Under the pieces are notes generated by a model, which ran no database searches, was not told where the DNA came from, and saw only the letters and a program-made list of their open reading frames with translations. A stretch of DNA of 64,000 nt from the NCBI GenBank assembly GCA_012960035.1, contig DUBZ01000071.1, positions 35,559 through 99,558 on the forward strand. Reading direction: 5' to 3'. Both the position numbers and the translations under genes were made by a program. Of the stretch, positions 8,297 to 17,835 are shown one piece after another (position 1 is the first letter of the stretch; each line of letters starts with the position of its first letter). Origin of the DNA: Myxococcales bacterium (GTDB taxonomy: Bacteria > Myxococcota_A > UBA9160 > UBA4427).

Positions 8297-9201
8297 CGCC
8301 CGGGCTGATACTCGAGCACATACTCCGCGACAAGTTCAGGGCTTTCCATCGGGATGAAGTGCGTTCGGTCCGACAGAAAGACTTCTTCGCCATGGCGAAA
8401 CTCGCGGGCAAGCCCAGGCCAAGTAGGCGATGCACTGAAATCCATAATGCCTCGGTCTTCCGGAGGCCGCTTCGCGCGAATCACCATGACGGGAACGTCG
8501 ATCGCGCGAACACTCGTATAGATCTCACGGTTCGAACGACTGGTCATGTATACGCTTGCTTCGCTCTCGGGCGAGCAAGCGAGCACGAAGCCATCGCCGT
8601 CACTGGCGGGGACCAGTCCGAATTCGCAGTAGCGCTGCAAGGCATCGGGGTGAAAGCCGGCATACGGTGGGCGGTCCTTAAAGCGTTCGATCATGGCGTG
8701 AACCGAAGCGAAGCGGTTCTTCCGTCGGGCGGTTGGGTGCGGTTCTCCGTCTACCGTGTTGGTGTTCCAACCTGTGGTCTCATATTCCTCTGGATCCTGG
8801 ATCACCGGATCGATCAACAACAACCGCGCGAACGCCGACGGTCGCAGTGCGGCTGCATCAACGCTCGCGTGTGCGCCCATCGAATGTCCGACTCCGATCG
8901 CACCCGCGAGTTCGAAGTGATCGATCACCCCAGCAAGGTCGCGTCCGACTTCTTTCCAATCGACGATCGGCGCCTTTTCGCTCCGTCCATGCGCGCGCTG
9001 ATCAACGGCGATCACGTGGCGGTCTCCAAGAAGCCCGATCACCGGGTCCCACACCCGGGCATGAAACCCCGTGGCATGGGTCATCAATATTGTTGGCAGC
9101 GTTCCGCGTGATTCGACTCCCCATTCGAAGCACGCGATCTCAATGCCGTTCGCGTTGATTCTGTGGAGCGTCGGTTCTGTGTCCGGGAGGTTCGAAGCCA
9201 T
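8293..9201 (-). CDS. Alpha/beta hydrolase
   Basis: A 301-residue alpha/beta-hydrolase-fold protein. The nucleophile elbow is GVGHSMGAH, near residues 103-111; the oxyanion segment is THATGFHARVW, near 38-48; the histidine is in SDRTHFIPMESP close to the C-terminus. DQRAHGRS is the usual strand/turn motif. It is an esterase, lactonase or C-C hydrolase; the substrate is not determinable. The ATG at 9201 (MASNLPDTEP) is chosen because upstream in-frame sequence is basic, unconserved and overlaps the CoA-transferase remnant. The context with a Baeyer-Villiger monooxygenase in the neighbourhood would suit an ester or lactone hydrolase, but they are not in one operon. Confidence 0.9.
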   Translation of the reverse strand: MASNLPDTEPTLHRINANGIEIACFEWGVESRGTLPTILMTHATGFHARVWDPVIGLLGDRHVIAVDQRAHGRSEKAPIVDWKEVGRDLAGVIDHFELAGAIGVGHSMGAHASVDAAALRPSAFARLLLIDPVIQDPEEYETTGWNTNTVDGEPHPTARRKNRFASVHAMIERFKDRPPYAGFHPDALQRYCEFGLVPASDGDGFVLACSPESEASVYMTSRSNREIYTSVRAIDVPVMVIRAKRPPEDRGIMDFSASPTWPGLAREFRHGEEVFLSDRTHFIPMESPELVAEYVLEYQPGR

Positions 9202-9215
9202 TGGGCTGCGAGGAT

Positions 9216-9494
9216 TCAATGTTGGGCTTGGGAGCGCAAGTGGCTCGCTCGTTTCTGCCACCAATAAACGCCCACGACCGCGCTGCGTTTGTTGCGCGCG
9301 TACGCCCACCAGCAAAGAGATGCATCGGTCTTGCCTTCGTCGCTTTTCCCACCGGCGAACGGACCCAACCTTCGCGCAGGAGACCCGCCTGTGGGTTCGA
9401 TCGCGACAACCTCGGCGCCAAGTTCCGCGAGCATCCAACCTGCGACGTAGCCGCGTTCGTCGCAAAGATCTAAAACTCGCACTCCGTTCAGCAT
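9216..9494 (-). pseudogene. CaiB/BaiF family CoA-transferase remnant
   Basis: From the ATG at 9494 (preceded by AAAGGGAC) the reverse strand encodes MLNGVRVLDLCDERGYVAGW, AELGAEVVAIEP, ARRLGPFAGG and CWWAYARNKRSAVVG. This is the unmistakable N-terminus of a family III (CaiB/BaiF) CoA-transferase. After about 75 residues the similarity stops and a frame stop follows at 9216. Family members are about 380-400 residues, so over 80 % of the gene, including the catalytic Asp region, is gone. It sits between the GST-like gene and the hydrolase on the same strand. Best read as a deletion remnant; the first codons may still be translated. Confidence 0.75.
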
Positions 9495-9523
9495 GGCGGT
9501 CCCTTTGCTCGAAAGGTCGGTCT

Positions 9524-10294
9524 CTATAGCGTTAGCGGCAACTCTAGATATTCGTTGTAGATGAAGTCTCGATGTTCGAGCAGCGATGAATCGAGCGCCT
9601 TCGCGGTGTCGTCGTCCATCGCTTCGAAGCCTGGACGCATCGCATCGGGGAGCGGGCACTGGTCAGGCGGCAACGGCTTAAAGAGCGCGATGAATGCAGC
9701 GAAGTAAATATCGGCGGCCGTCAGCGAACTTCCAACTAGAAACCGACTTCCTTCCTGCTTCTGAGCATCCAATCGACCAGTCAACATATTCAACAACCCG
9801 ATCACACGGCCCTGGATCGCATCGCCCTCTTCTGCGCGATAGCCGTACTTGTTGCCGAGGTATTCTGCGATGCCAGCCGGAAAGCCGGGTTGTCCATTGA
9901 GCCCAGCGTGAACACCTTGCAGCCGGCGAATCCAACCTAGGCCGCCTTCGCCACAGATTTCGTGAGACAGCCCGAGCACCAGGGCGCGCTCCGCCGCATC
10001 GGCCGGTAGCAGCGCGGGGGTCGGTGACAAACGTTCTGCAAGCAACAAGATCTCGGCCCAGCCGGCGCGCGGCTTTTCGTCGTTGTACACCGCAACCGGC
10101 CCGGTGCGTTCGCCCGACCATTCGGTCAGTGCGCTATTGGCTTGGTCGAGTTTCACGGCCATCCACGGGATCTGTTTCACGTGCAAGATGCCCTTTGCCG
10201 CTTCTCCCCACGGCGATGGCACGCCGGTCACAACAACCATCCGCAGGCCGTCCGCGTCCTTGGCGGTTTGAAAGTCGACGTAGTTCACGGGCAT
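9524..10294 (-). CDS. Glutathione S-transferase family protein
   Basis: A 256-residue GST-like protein. The N-terminal thioredoxin-like part is divergent: VTGVPSPWGEAAKGILHVKQ replaces the usual Ser/Tyr/Cys active-site loop, followed by IPW and GPVAVYNDEKPR. The C-terminal helical domain is clearer, with FLVGSSLTAADIYFA near 202-216, matching the conserved N-capping/hydrophobic-staple region of GST domain II. The ATG at 10294 has GGAGTG upstream. It is probably a detoxifying or ring-opening enzyme, or a structural GST-fold protein without GSH chemistry. It precedes the CoA-transferase remnant and the hydrolase in the same direction and diverges from the TauD gene. Confidence 0.8.
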   Translation of the reverse strand: MPVNYVDFQTAKDADGLRMVVVTGVPSPWGEAAKGILHVKQIPWMAVKLDQANSALTEWSGERTGPVAVYNDEKPRAGWAEILLLAERLSPTPALLPADAAERALVLGLSHEICGEGGLGWIRRLQGVHAGLNGQPGFPAGIAEYLGNKYGYRAEEGDAIQGRVIGLLNMLTGRLDAQKQEGSRFLVGSSLTAADIYFAAFIALFKPLPPDQCPLPDAMRPGFEAMDDDTAKALDSSLLEHRDFIYNEYLELPLTL

Positions 10295-10563
10295 TGATCC
10301 ACTCCTATTCCTGTCGTGTTCGCGGCGAACCGCGGGGCGCATGATTTTTCGCGGGTCGTGCAACATAGCGGAGAATGCGGCGAGGCCACGGAGCACAAAA
10401 TGCAATCGAACCCGAATCCACGCGTCTACATACAAGATTTTGGGAAGGTCTATTCGTGTCTTCAATTGCCAGGTGGGCCACGCCCCTTCGCGGCCACCGT
10501 CCAGCTTGCACAAAAGAACCGAAGCGGCACAGTATCCCCCTGCGGCAAAAAGAGGAGAGCGGC

Positions 10564-11451
10564 ATGGAAGTTGTACAACTCGCGGGTTCATTGGGCGCCG
10601 AAATCACAGGCATCAAACTCGGCGATGTAAACGAAACGTCCGCGGACGAAATCAAGGCGCTCCTCACCGAACATCTGGTCCTCTTCTTCCCCGAACAATT
10701 CCTCGACCCCAAAACCCACGTCGCCTTTGCGCGGCACTTCGGAAAACTCGAGGGACACCCCAACTTGACGAACCCCTTTATCGACGCCCCCGAGATTTTC
10801 GAACTGGCTGCGACGCGCGGCGGGATCGCAGACGAATGGCATAGCGACCTGACCTTCCAAGCCGAGCCTTCAATCTTCGCCATCCTCAACATGGTTCGCT
10901 GCCCGCAAGTCGGCGGCGACACGATCTGGGCCAACATGTACAAGGCGTTCGATGAACTAAGCGAGCCCTTGCAAGACCTGTGTCTCGGCTTGACCGCCCT
11001 GCACGACGCGGACCCGCATGGCAAGTCTGAAACCATGACCACCCATCCGGTTGTCCGAGTTCACCCGGAGACCGGCCGCAAGTCGCTCTTTGTCAACGAG
11101 CACTTTACCCGACGCATCGTGGAACTCAGCCACGACGAAAGCAACATGTTGCTGGGCTATCTCACGAAATGGGTCTCGAACCCGCGCTTTACGGTTCGGT
11201 ACAACTGGACCGAAGGCACGATCGCGATGTGGGACAACCGGTGTACACAGCACTACGTCATCAACGACTTCGAAGAAGAACGTATTATTCAGCGCGCCAC
11301 CGTGATGGGCGATCAGCCCCAGGCCGCGGAACCGCCCCGCTGGAGGCCATACCTGCGCAGTGTGAAACATGGCGCCTCAAGTCGTCTTGACCGGCAGCTC
11401 AACACCTTCTTGGGCCTCAACCCGCAGATGCTCGAGACCAACCGCAAGTAG
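10564..11451 (+). CDS. TauD/TfdA family Fe(II)/2-oxoglutarate dioxygenase
   Basis: A 295-residue dioxygenase. The iron facial triad is visible as His93 and Asp95 (EWHSDLTF) plus His230 (RCTQHYVIND); the 2-oxoglutarate-binding arginine is likely Arg244 (RIIQRATV region). Length and motif spacing are typical of TauD/TfdA enzymes, which hydroxylate a substrate and so can release sulfite, phenol or similar groups. The start ATG at 10564 follows AGAGGAGAG. It is divergent from the GST-like gene across about 270 bp and is followed by an amidohydrolase gene 131 bp downstream. The substrate (taurine, phenoxyacid, alkyl sulfate or other) cannot be assigned. Confidence 0.92.
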   Translation: MEVVQLAGSLGAEITGIKLGDVNETSADEIKALLTEHLVLFFPEQFLDPKTHVAFARHFGKLEGHPNLTNPFIDAPEIFELAATRGGIADEWHSDLTFQAEPSIFAILNMVRCPQVGGDTIWANMYKAFDELSEPLQDLCLGLTALHDADPHGKSETMTTHPVVRVHPETGRKSLFVNEHFTRRIVELSHDESNMLLGYLTKWVSNPRFTVRYNWTEGTIAMWDNRCTQHYVINDFEEERIIQRATVMGDQPQAAEPPRWRPYLRSVKHGASSRLDRQLNTFLGLNPQMLETNRK

Positions 11452-11582
11452 CTGCAGCCGCGCGCAACATCAAAGTTACACCCACGATGTCAAGACAGAC
11501 CCGGTCGGCACCCCCGTGCCCGCCGACCTTGGGTATGATCTTGGCCGCGCCGCCACATTTTTCCAGCAAGGAATCACCCCGC

Positions 11583-12878
11583 ATGACGAATGTCTTGAAC
11601 GAGATGGACCGCTACCTGCTCATCACCTCGGACTCCCACGCGGGACCTGAGCATCGCACGTACGGCAACTACCTCGAGCAAAAGTGGCAAGGCGACTTTA
11701 ACGATTGGGCTAAGGAAGTCGACGAATGGATCGTGCAGATGCGAACCGTGATGGGTCCGCGAAGCATCGCAGTCAACGGCGACCCAGAAGTCGACGGCGG
11801 ACGCAACTGGGACAGCGCGCGTAGACTCGCGGAGACCGAAGCCGATGGCGTCGTCGCCGAAGTGATTTTCTCCAACACCTCTCCGCCGTTTTCCCCGCGC
11901 CTGTTCACCGAATTTGGCGAGCCGGAGATCGGCCGTGACTTCGATCGACGATGGGCCGGCATTCAGGCACACAACCGTTGGCTTGCCGACTTCTGTTCCG
12001 AAGCCCCTGGACGTCGAGCCGGGATCGTTCAGATCTACCTGCCCAACGTCGAAGATTCGGTCAAAGAGATTCGCTGGGCGAAAGAAAACGGTCTTACTGG
12101 CGGCGTACTTCTACCCGGTGCCCCTCCCGGCTCGGGCGTTCCACCGCTCTATGCACCCGAATACGAACCGATCTGGAACGCGTGCGACGAACTCGACATG
12201 CCGCTCAATCATCACGCCGGCGCTGCGGTTCCCCACTTCGGCCAGTACATGCCTGAATCCCTCACGATGTACATGTTAGAAGTTAAATGGTGGGCGCATC
12301 GCGCACTCTGGCATCTCATGTTTAGCGGCGTGTTCGAACGACATCCGTCTTTGCAGTTCGTCTTAACCGAAGTCGGCGCGGGTTGGGCACCGGAAGTTCT
12401 TCGCGAGCTCAACCACTTCTACAACCAGATGAAGAACGAAACCGAAACTTCGGAACACATCTTCGGCGGCCCCGCCGTTTCGAAGTTGTCGCTGACGCCG
12501 ACCGAATACTTCGAACGCCAAGTTCATCTCGGTGCGAGCTTCCTCGCTCCACTCGATTGCGAAAATCGACACGAAATTGGAGTCCACAAGCTAATGTGGG
12601 GCAGCGACTACCCCCACACTGAAGGCTCCTATCCCTTTAGCCGCGAACATCTTCGCCTGACGTTGGCCGGCGTTCCTGAAGAGGAAGTGCACATGATGCT
12701 CGCAACCAATGCCGCAAAGGTTTACGGCTTCGACATCGACGCGCTCGCGAAGATCGCGGCCAAAGTGGGCCCAACAAAAGAGGAGATCTCAACGCCTCTC
12801 GACTTGAGCACGCTCCCCAACAAAGCCCGCAAATGCCCAGCCTTCGGCGCTGGAAATCAACGGGGCGCGGCGCTCTAA
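11583..12878 (+). CDS. Amidohydrolase (amidohydrolase 2, metal-dependent hydrolase)
   Basis: A 431-residue TIM-barrel metal hydrolase of the amidohydrolase-2/ACMSD-like group. The N-terminal LITSDSHAGPE replaces the classical HxH with the SDSHAG form seen in a large environmental subfamily. Other segments are LNHHAGAAVPHFG (His ligands) near 201-213 and MWGSDYPHTEGSYP (the essential Asp) near 338-351. It probably hydrolyses or decarboxylates a ring-cleavage or amide compound. The ATG at 11583 follows AAGGAAT; a second ATG at 11604 is possible. It lies downstream of the TauD gene and convergent to the amidase. Confidence 0.88.
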   Translation: MTNVLNEMDRYLLITSDSHAGPEHRTYGNYLEQKWQGDFNDWAKEVDEWIVQMRTVMGPRSIAVNGDPEVDGGRNWDSARRLAETEADGVVAEVIFSNTSPPFSPRLFTEFGEPEIGRDFDRRWAGIQAHNRWLADFCSEAPGRRAGIVQIYLPNVEDSVKEIRWAKENGLTGGVLLPGAPPGSGVPPLYAPEYEPIWNACDELDMPLNHHAGAAVPHFGQYMPESLTMYMLEVKWWAHRALWHLMFSGVFERHPSLQFVLTEVGAGWAPEVLRELNHFYNQMKNETETSEHIFGGPAVSKLSLTPTEYFERQVHLGASFLAPLDCENRHEIGVHKLMWGSDYPHTEGSYPFSREHLRLTLAGVPEEEVHMMLATNAAKVYGFDIDALAKIAAKVGPTKEEISTPLDLSTLPNKARKCPAFGAGNQRGAAL

Positions 12879-12891
12879 CGCCGCCGGCCGT

Positions 12892-14349
12892 TCAAACTTC
12901 TGGATATTTTTCTGGGGCACGGAAGCCACCGATTTCTTTCGCCATGAGCTTGGCGAACTCGATGCACGTGTAGTCTCGATATTCCCCGCTCACCGCCTGT
13001 AATCCAATCGGGAGTCCTTTGCTTGACGGCCCCGTTGGGAACACTGTGCTCGGTAGATACGAAGCAGTCACCACGCCTGCCCAAAACAACTGATCGAGAT
13101 AGTTCTGATCGGTTCCGTTCACAGGAAGTGTCCGCTCCGCAAACGGGCGATGGTCGTGGGGGAATGCAGGGGTCGACGTCTGTGGACAGATCAAGATATC
13201 CCAGTCGTTGAAAAAATCTTGCCAGATGTAACGCAGGCGTTCGCGTTCGTTGTTTGCGGCGAGCCACTCACGATGACTCAAGACGATCGCGCGGTGAGAT
13301 ACGGCCTCATCCGACATGTCCGTCGCGTCGCTGCCGTTTGCGATCATTTGCGACTTGGCGCGCTGCTCGGGGGTGAAGCTCGCGCCGAGGATCGAGTGCA
13401 AGGTCGTGAGGTAGGTCGCGTGTTCGCGCGCAACGTCGAAGTCGGGGCGCGCGCGATCGGAAACGGTTGCGCCCAACTTACGCAGCGTATCGCCGAGTTC
13501 CAGGGCACGGGCTTCGACCTCGGCGTCGACCGGGCACTTCGCATCGGTGGGCCAGATCGCCACTCGAAACTCTGAGAGCGAATTGCGCGAAGACTTCGGC
13601 AAGTTGAGTTGCCATCCCGGTTTATCGAGGGGTTCGGCTCCGGACATCACGCCCATGGCCAATTCGAGGTCTTCAGCACTGCGAGCAAGTGGCCCACACA
13701 CGGCAATGTCAGTCGGCGCGATCATCCCGGGCAGACCATGACCTTGCGGAGGAACAACACCCCAAGTCGGTTTGTGACCGTAAACACCGCAGAAGTGGGC
13801 GGGATTTCGAATCGACCCCCCGATGTCTGAACCGGACTCGAGTCCGGTCAAGCCCGCCGCCAACGCAGCCGAGGCCCCACCCGATGAACCTCCCGGAGTT
13901 CGTTCAAGGTCCCAAGGGTTCCCTGTGGTTCCGTAGATCGGGTTATAACTTTGGAAGTCTCCGAGCGCGACCGGAACATTTGTTTTCCCGATGAATACCG
14001 CGCCCTCTTCTTTGTACTTGGCCACTGCGTGAGAGTCGCGAGTCGCAATGTTGTCCTTGAAGAGTTCGAAGCCCCAGGTCGTGGGAAGCCCCTCGATGTC
14101 GTATGACTCCTTGATCGTCATGGGGAGGCCATGCAAACGACCCTGCGCGTTGCCCGCCGACCTGGCCTCGTCGCTCTTCCGCGCCGCAACACGCGCGCGA
14201 TCGAAGTCGCGTACGACAACCGCGTTGATCTCTCCATCGTACTTTTCGATTCGTGCGATGAAGTAGTCAACGAGTTCGAGTGAACTGACTTTGCCGTCAC
14301 GCAGTTGCTGGGTGAGTTCGGAAGCGGACTGGAACGCGAACTGAGCCAT
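12892..14349 (-). CDS. Amidase signature family protein
   Basis: A 485-residue amidase-signature hydrolase. The Ser-cisSer-Lys triad is visible: Lys80 in MTIKES, the Gly/Ser-rich loop GGSSGGAS at 153-160 containing the cis-serine, and nucleophile Ser179 in SDIGGSIRNPA. The complete domain and length match fatty-acid-amide-hydrolase-like and Glu-tRNA amidotransferase-A-like amidases, but no gatB/gatC partners are near, so a catabolic amidase is favoured. AGAAGGAGT precedes the ATG at 14349. It is convergent with the amidohydrolase gene (13 bp between stops) and may belong to the same amide-degrading set. Confidence 0.93.
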   Translation of the reverse strand: MAQFAFQSASELTQQLRDGKVSSLELVDYFIARIEKYDGEINAVVVRDFDRARVAARKSDEARSAGNAQGRLHGLPMTIKESYDIEGLPTTWGFELFKDNIATRDSHAVAKYKEEGAVFIGKTNVPVALGDFQSYNPIYGTTGNPWDLERTPGGSSGGASAALAAGLTGLESGSDIGGSIRNPAHFCGVYGHKPTWGVVPPQGHGLPGMIAPTDIAVCGPLARSAEDLELAMGVMSGAEPLDKPGWQLNLPKSSRNSLSEFRVAIWPTDAKCPVDAEVEARALELGDTLRKLGATVSDRARPDFDVAREHATYLTTLHSILGASFTPEQRAKSQMIANGSDATDMSDEAVSHRAIVLSHREWLAANNERERLRYIWQDFFNDWDILICPQTSTPAFPHDHRPFAERTLPVNGTDQNYLDQLFWAGVVTASYLPSTVFPTGPSSKGLPIGLQAVSGEYRDYTCIEFAKLMAKEIGGFRAPEKYPEV

Positions 14350-14574
14350 GGGGTGACTCCTTCTTATCAATTGAATGAGGGGAGACGACTTTAAAAACGC
14401 GAAGCAAAATCATAGCGATACGGTTGGACTTCGCTCGGCCCGAAGATCGTGCGACCGAGACTCATCTCACGCCCACACGCGAGCGCTGAATCACGCCCCA
14501 CCCTAGTTCGCCGTGTTAAGCTCGTCTGGCCCACGCCACACTTCCACAATCACCCCGGGCGCAAAGGACCCCCT

Positions 14575-15273
14575 ATGTCGGACGCCGTTACGTTTGAATC
14601 TTCTGAAGACGTCGCCACCATTCGACTCGACGACGGCAAAGCCAATGCGCTTTCGCCCGCTGTCATTGCGTCCATCAACGGAGCGCTCGACCAAGCCGAA
14701 AAGGCTGAACTCGCAGTCCTCATCACCGGCAGGCCCAACCGTTTTAGCGCTGGCTTCGACCTGGGCGTGATGCGCGAAGGGGGGCCCGCTGCCGCCAAGG
14801 ACATGGTCGTGAGTGGTGCAAAGCTCGCCGTTCGCATCGCCCGGTTTCCCGCACCGGTCGTGATCGCGTCGAACGGACATGCGCTCGCGATGGGCGCTGT
14901 TTTGCTAATGGCCGCGGACACTCGCGTTGGCTGTGAAGGTGATTTCAAGATCGGGTTCAACGAAGTCGCCATTGGGATGACGACCCCGATTTTTCTCGCA
15001 GAAATGGCGCGCGCTCGTATGCCGGTCACCGAATACCTTTGCAGCATCGTGCAATCGGAAATCTACTCGCCCGATCGCGCAGTGACCGCGGGCTTCTACG
15101 ACAAACTCGCTAACGCAGACGACCTATTGTCGGTCGGACTCGCCGAAGCGGAACGACTCGCGAAGTTGCCGCGCGGTGCCTACGTCCGAACCCGCGAGAT
15201 CGCTCGCGGCGCCGCGCTGAATTTTATCGAAGAAACGATGGAAGGCGACATCGCAGCAGGCTTCCCCACGTAG
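14575..15273 (+). CDS. Crotonase family protein (enoyl-CoA hydratase/isomerase-like)
   Basis: A 232-residue crotonase-fold protein, slightly short for the family. The oxyanion segments FSAGFDL (57-63) and GHALAMGAVLLMAAD (101-115) are present. The first catalytic glutamate position is Val109, while the second is kept as Glu130 (GFNEVAIG). This arrangement resembles enoyl-CoA isomerases more than hydratases. The ATG at 14575 follows AAAGGAC; an upstream in-frame extension to 14449 is basic and unlikely. It is monocistronic, with the ABC permease gene converging 18 bp after its stop. Confidence 0.88.
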   Translation: MSDAVTFESSEDVATIRLDDGKANALSPAVIASINGALDQAEKAELAVLITGRPNRFSAGFDLGVMREGGPAAAKDMVVSGAKLAVRIARFPAPVVIASNGHALAMGAVLLMAADTRVGCEGDFKIGFNEVAIGMTTPIFLAEMARARMPVTEYLCSIVQSEIYSPDRAVTAGFYDKLANADDLLSVGLAEAERLAKLPRGAYVRTREIARGAALNFIEETMEGDIAAGFPT

Positions 15274-15291
15274 CCTGCGGGGAACGTCGGC

Positions 15292-17835
15292 TCAGCTTTC
15301 GCGCAGACTCGCAAGCGGGCTCATTGAACGCAGGCGCCCTGCTCCCAGACCTCCGAGTACGGCGCTGATCGCGATCGTCGCAAGTGCCAGCAGCGCGAAG
15401 TCACGCCACGGCGGGCTAAAGGGAAGCTCAAACACAAAGCGAACGAGCGCCCAACTTGACGCGACGGCGATCAACGACCCCACCGCGGCTGCGAGCGCGC
15501 CCAACAGGAAGACTTCGGTTGCGAGGATCTGGCGCAACGTCTTGCTAGACGCACCAAGGGTGCGCAGCAGCAACACTTCGCCTGCACGTTCTTCCCGTGC
15601 GCTCACCGTTGCAGCAACCAAGATCATCAGCCCGGTTGCCAGGGTAAACATCGCGAGCAGCCGAATCGCGACGGACATGCGTTGCATCATCGTGTCAACA
15701 GCAGCGAGGATCGCGGTCGCGTCCAGCACGCTGACATTCGAAAACTTGCGCACCAGATCGCGTTGGAGTTCCGCCCGGGCAGCAGGTTCCGCAATGCGCG
15801 CAAGCAAGACACTCGTTCGCGGTGCTGCCTCGATCATACCTGGCGGGAAGACAACAAAGAAGTTGGTCGCCAGCTTATCCCAATTCACTTCACGCACGTT
15901 CGCTACGACGCTTTGTATCGGTACACCCTGAATGTCCCATTCGATCGCATCTCCAACACCGATCCCGAGTGATTGGTGGATGCTTGTATCGATCGAAACG
16001 GGAATGGGAGACGCAGTGGCAGCGACGTCGCCCCACCATTCGCCTTCGACCACGGTTTCGGTATCGCGTAGTGTCGCGCTGTAGGTGAGGCGATATTCGC
16101 GCTGCAACGCCCATCGAAGCTCTCGGTTGTCAGGTTGGCCATCAAGCCAAATCGAAATTGGCTTCCCTGCAACTGAGCCAATTCGTGCCGAAATCAGCGG
16201 CGCGCGATCGGTCACCCATGCATTGCGTTCAAGGAGCAGGGCTTCGACCGCTTCGAGTTGATCGGGCTGGACGTCGAAGAGCACGAGGTTGGGTCTGTCG
16301 GAATCGGTGTCGACCGCGATCTGCTGCATCACGTTGACCTGCACCCCGTGAAGGGTCAGAACCAAGAACAGGCCAAAGCCGACGGTCAGCACACTTGCCA
16401 AAGTGTGGTTCCGAGGGCGAAAGAGATTCGCGATGCCCTGTCGTAACCAATACGGCGAGCGCTTGAAGGCCCGGCCCCGCAATGATCTCATCGTGAGTTG
16501 CGCCGCCAGGCCTAGGGCTGCCAACGCCACGGCGAGTCCGGCGGCAAAGCCGAGCCCAACTTGCACTCTGGGCGCTTGCCAAATCGACACCCCGATCCCA
16601 CTCATGACCAGGGCGACAAGCAGTGCGGTGCGCCCGCCGAGCGGAATGGGCTCTGCCGAAAAATCGGCACGCAATGCTCGCAGCGGAGGCACGCGCACGA
16701 GATCAATGAGCGGCCCTGCCGCGAACAGCAACGTGACCCATAAACCCAACACGACGCCGGTGATGATTGCAGTGGGTTCAACCCCGGATTCAACTTTAAC
16801 CGGGAGCAATCCGCGCATAAACACAGGAAGCCCCCACTGCATCGCGGTCCCGACGAGCGAACCCGCGAGCCCCGCCAGTGCACCAAGCCCAAGGGCAAGC
16901 ACACCGAAGACCGCAAAGATGTCGTAGCTGCTCGCACCGAGAGACCGCAACAGCGCAACCGATTCGAGCTTCTCGCGCACAAAGACGCGAATGCCTGCCG
17001 CAACACCGACACCGCCCAACGCCAAGGCGGCGAGACCCACGAGTGCGAGGTAACGCGTCAGCACTGCAAAACTTCGATTGAGTTCGTTCTGGTAACCCTT
17101 CACGGTCGTAACTTCGAGACGCGCGTCTTCGAGAGGCGCACGGTTCTGTGCGAGCCACTGGGTCAGCGTATCGTGCTGGCCGCTCAAGAAAAGTTGATAT
17201 TCGACCAAGCTGCCGGGACGAATGAGTTCGGTGCCCGCGAGCCGAGACGATGGAATCAAGACCCGCGGTGCGATCTGCGTTTGCATCCCGATGCTACCGG
17301 GCGCTTTCTGGATGGTGCCGGCGATTTCGAATTCGACCTTGCCGATTGCGAGGGTCTCACCGACCGCAGTGTCGAGTTGAATCAAGAGACTTGGGTCTAC
17401 CAGCGCCCGCGGTACTGCGTCTTCTTCATGAAGGGACGCAAAGCGTTCCGCAGGCTCTGATATCACCGCGCCATAAAGTGGGAAGTTGCTGCTCACCGCT
17501 TGGATGTCGACGAGCCGGCTGCGGCCCGATGTTCGGGCCATTGCCATGGACCCGAAGCGCGTGATGCGGGTCGATTTGACCTGGCCGCCCGTTTCAAATT
17601 CGAGCAAGCGTTCGACACCCTCGCCTTCGATCGGCGAGCGGCTTTCGAAACGAATGTCGGCGCCAAGCAACTGCTTCGATTGTAGGTCGACTGCCGCTTC
17701 CGTCGCCGCACGCAAACCGTGGAGGCCAACCAACGACGCAATGCCAAGCGCCATACAGCTCCCATATAGAAGCATGTGCCTGCGAGACGCACGTGCCTCG
17801 CGGCGAATCATCTGCACAACAAAGCGGGTGTTCAA
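15292..17835 (-). CDS. ABC transporter permease, FtsX/MacB-like (YbbP-type)
   Basis: An 847-residue inner-membrane permease with two FtsX repeats. The first set of helices is around 265-400 (LALVGLAALALGGVGVAAGI, IFAVFGVLALGLGALAG), with further helices near 405-505. The second set is at 730-840 (LLAMFTLATGLMILVAATVS, FALLALATIAISAVLGGLGA). Large periplasmic MacB-PCD-like domains lie between. The start is a TTG whose TTGA overlaps the stop of the ATPase gene, showing translational coupling. The set ATPase, permease and adjacent esterase matches the ybbA-ybbP-tesA neighbourhood of E. coli, thought to export or extract lipophilic molecules; the exact cargo is unknown. Confidence 0.93.
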   Translation of the reverse strand: MNTRFVVQMIRREARASRRHMLLYGSCMALGIASLVGLHGLRAATEAAVDLQSKQLLGADIRFESRSPIEGEGVERLLEFETGGQVKSTRITRFGSMAMARTSGRSRLVDIQAVSSNFPLYGAVISEPAERFASLHEEDAVPRALVDPSLLIQLDTAVGETLAIGKVEFEIAGTIQKAPGSIGMQTQIAPRVLIPSSRLAGTELIRPGSLVEYQLFLSGQHDTLTQWLAQNRAPLEDARLEVTTVKGYQNELNRSFAVLTRYLALVGLAALALGGVGVAAGIRVFVREKLESVALLRSLGASSYDIFAVFGVLALGLGALAGLAGSLVGTAMQWGLPVFMRGLLPVKVESGVEPTAIITGVVLGLWVTLLFAAGPLIDLVRVPPLRALRADFSAEPIPLGGRTALLVALVMSGIGVSIWQAPRVQVGLGFAAGLAVALAALGLAAQLTMRSLRGRAFKRSPYWLRQGIANLFRPRNHTLASVLTVGFGLFLVLTLHGVQVNVMQQIAVDTDSDRPNLVLFDVQPDQLEAVEALLLERNAWVTDRAPLISARIGSVAGKPISIWLDGQPDNRELRWALQREYRLTYSATLRDTETVVEGEWWGDVAATASPIPVSIDTSIHQSLGIGVGDAIEWDIQGVPIQSVVANVREVNWDKLATNFFVVFPPGMIEAAPRTSVLLARIAEPAARAELQRDLVRKFSNVSVLDATAILAAVDTMMQRMSVAIRLLAMFTLATGLMILVAATVSAREERAGEVLLLRTLGASSKTLRQILATEVFLLGALAAAVGSLIAVASSWALVRFVFELPFSPPWRDFALLALATIAISAVLGGLGAGRLRSMSPLASLRES

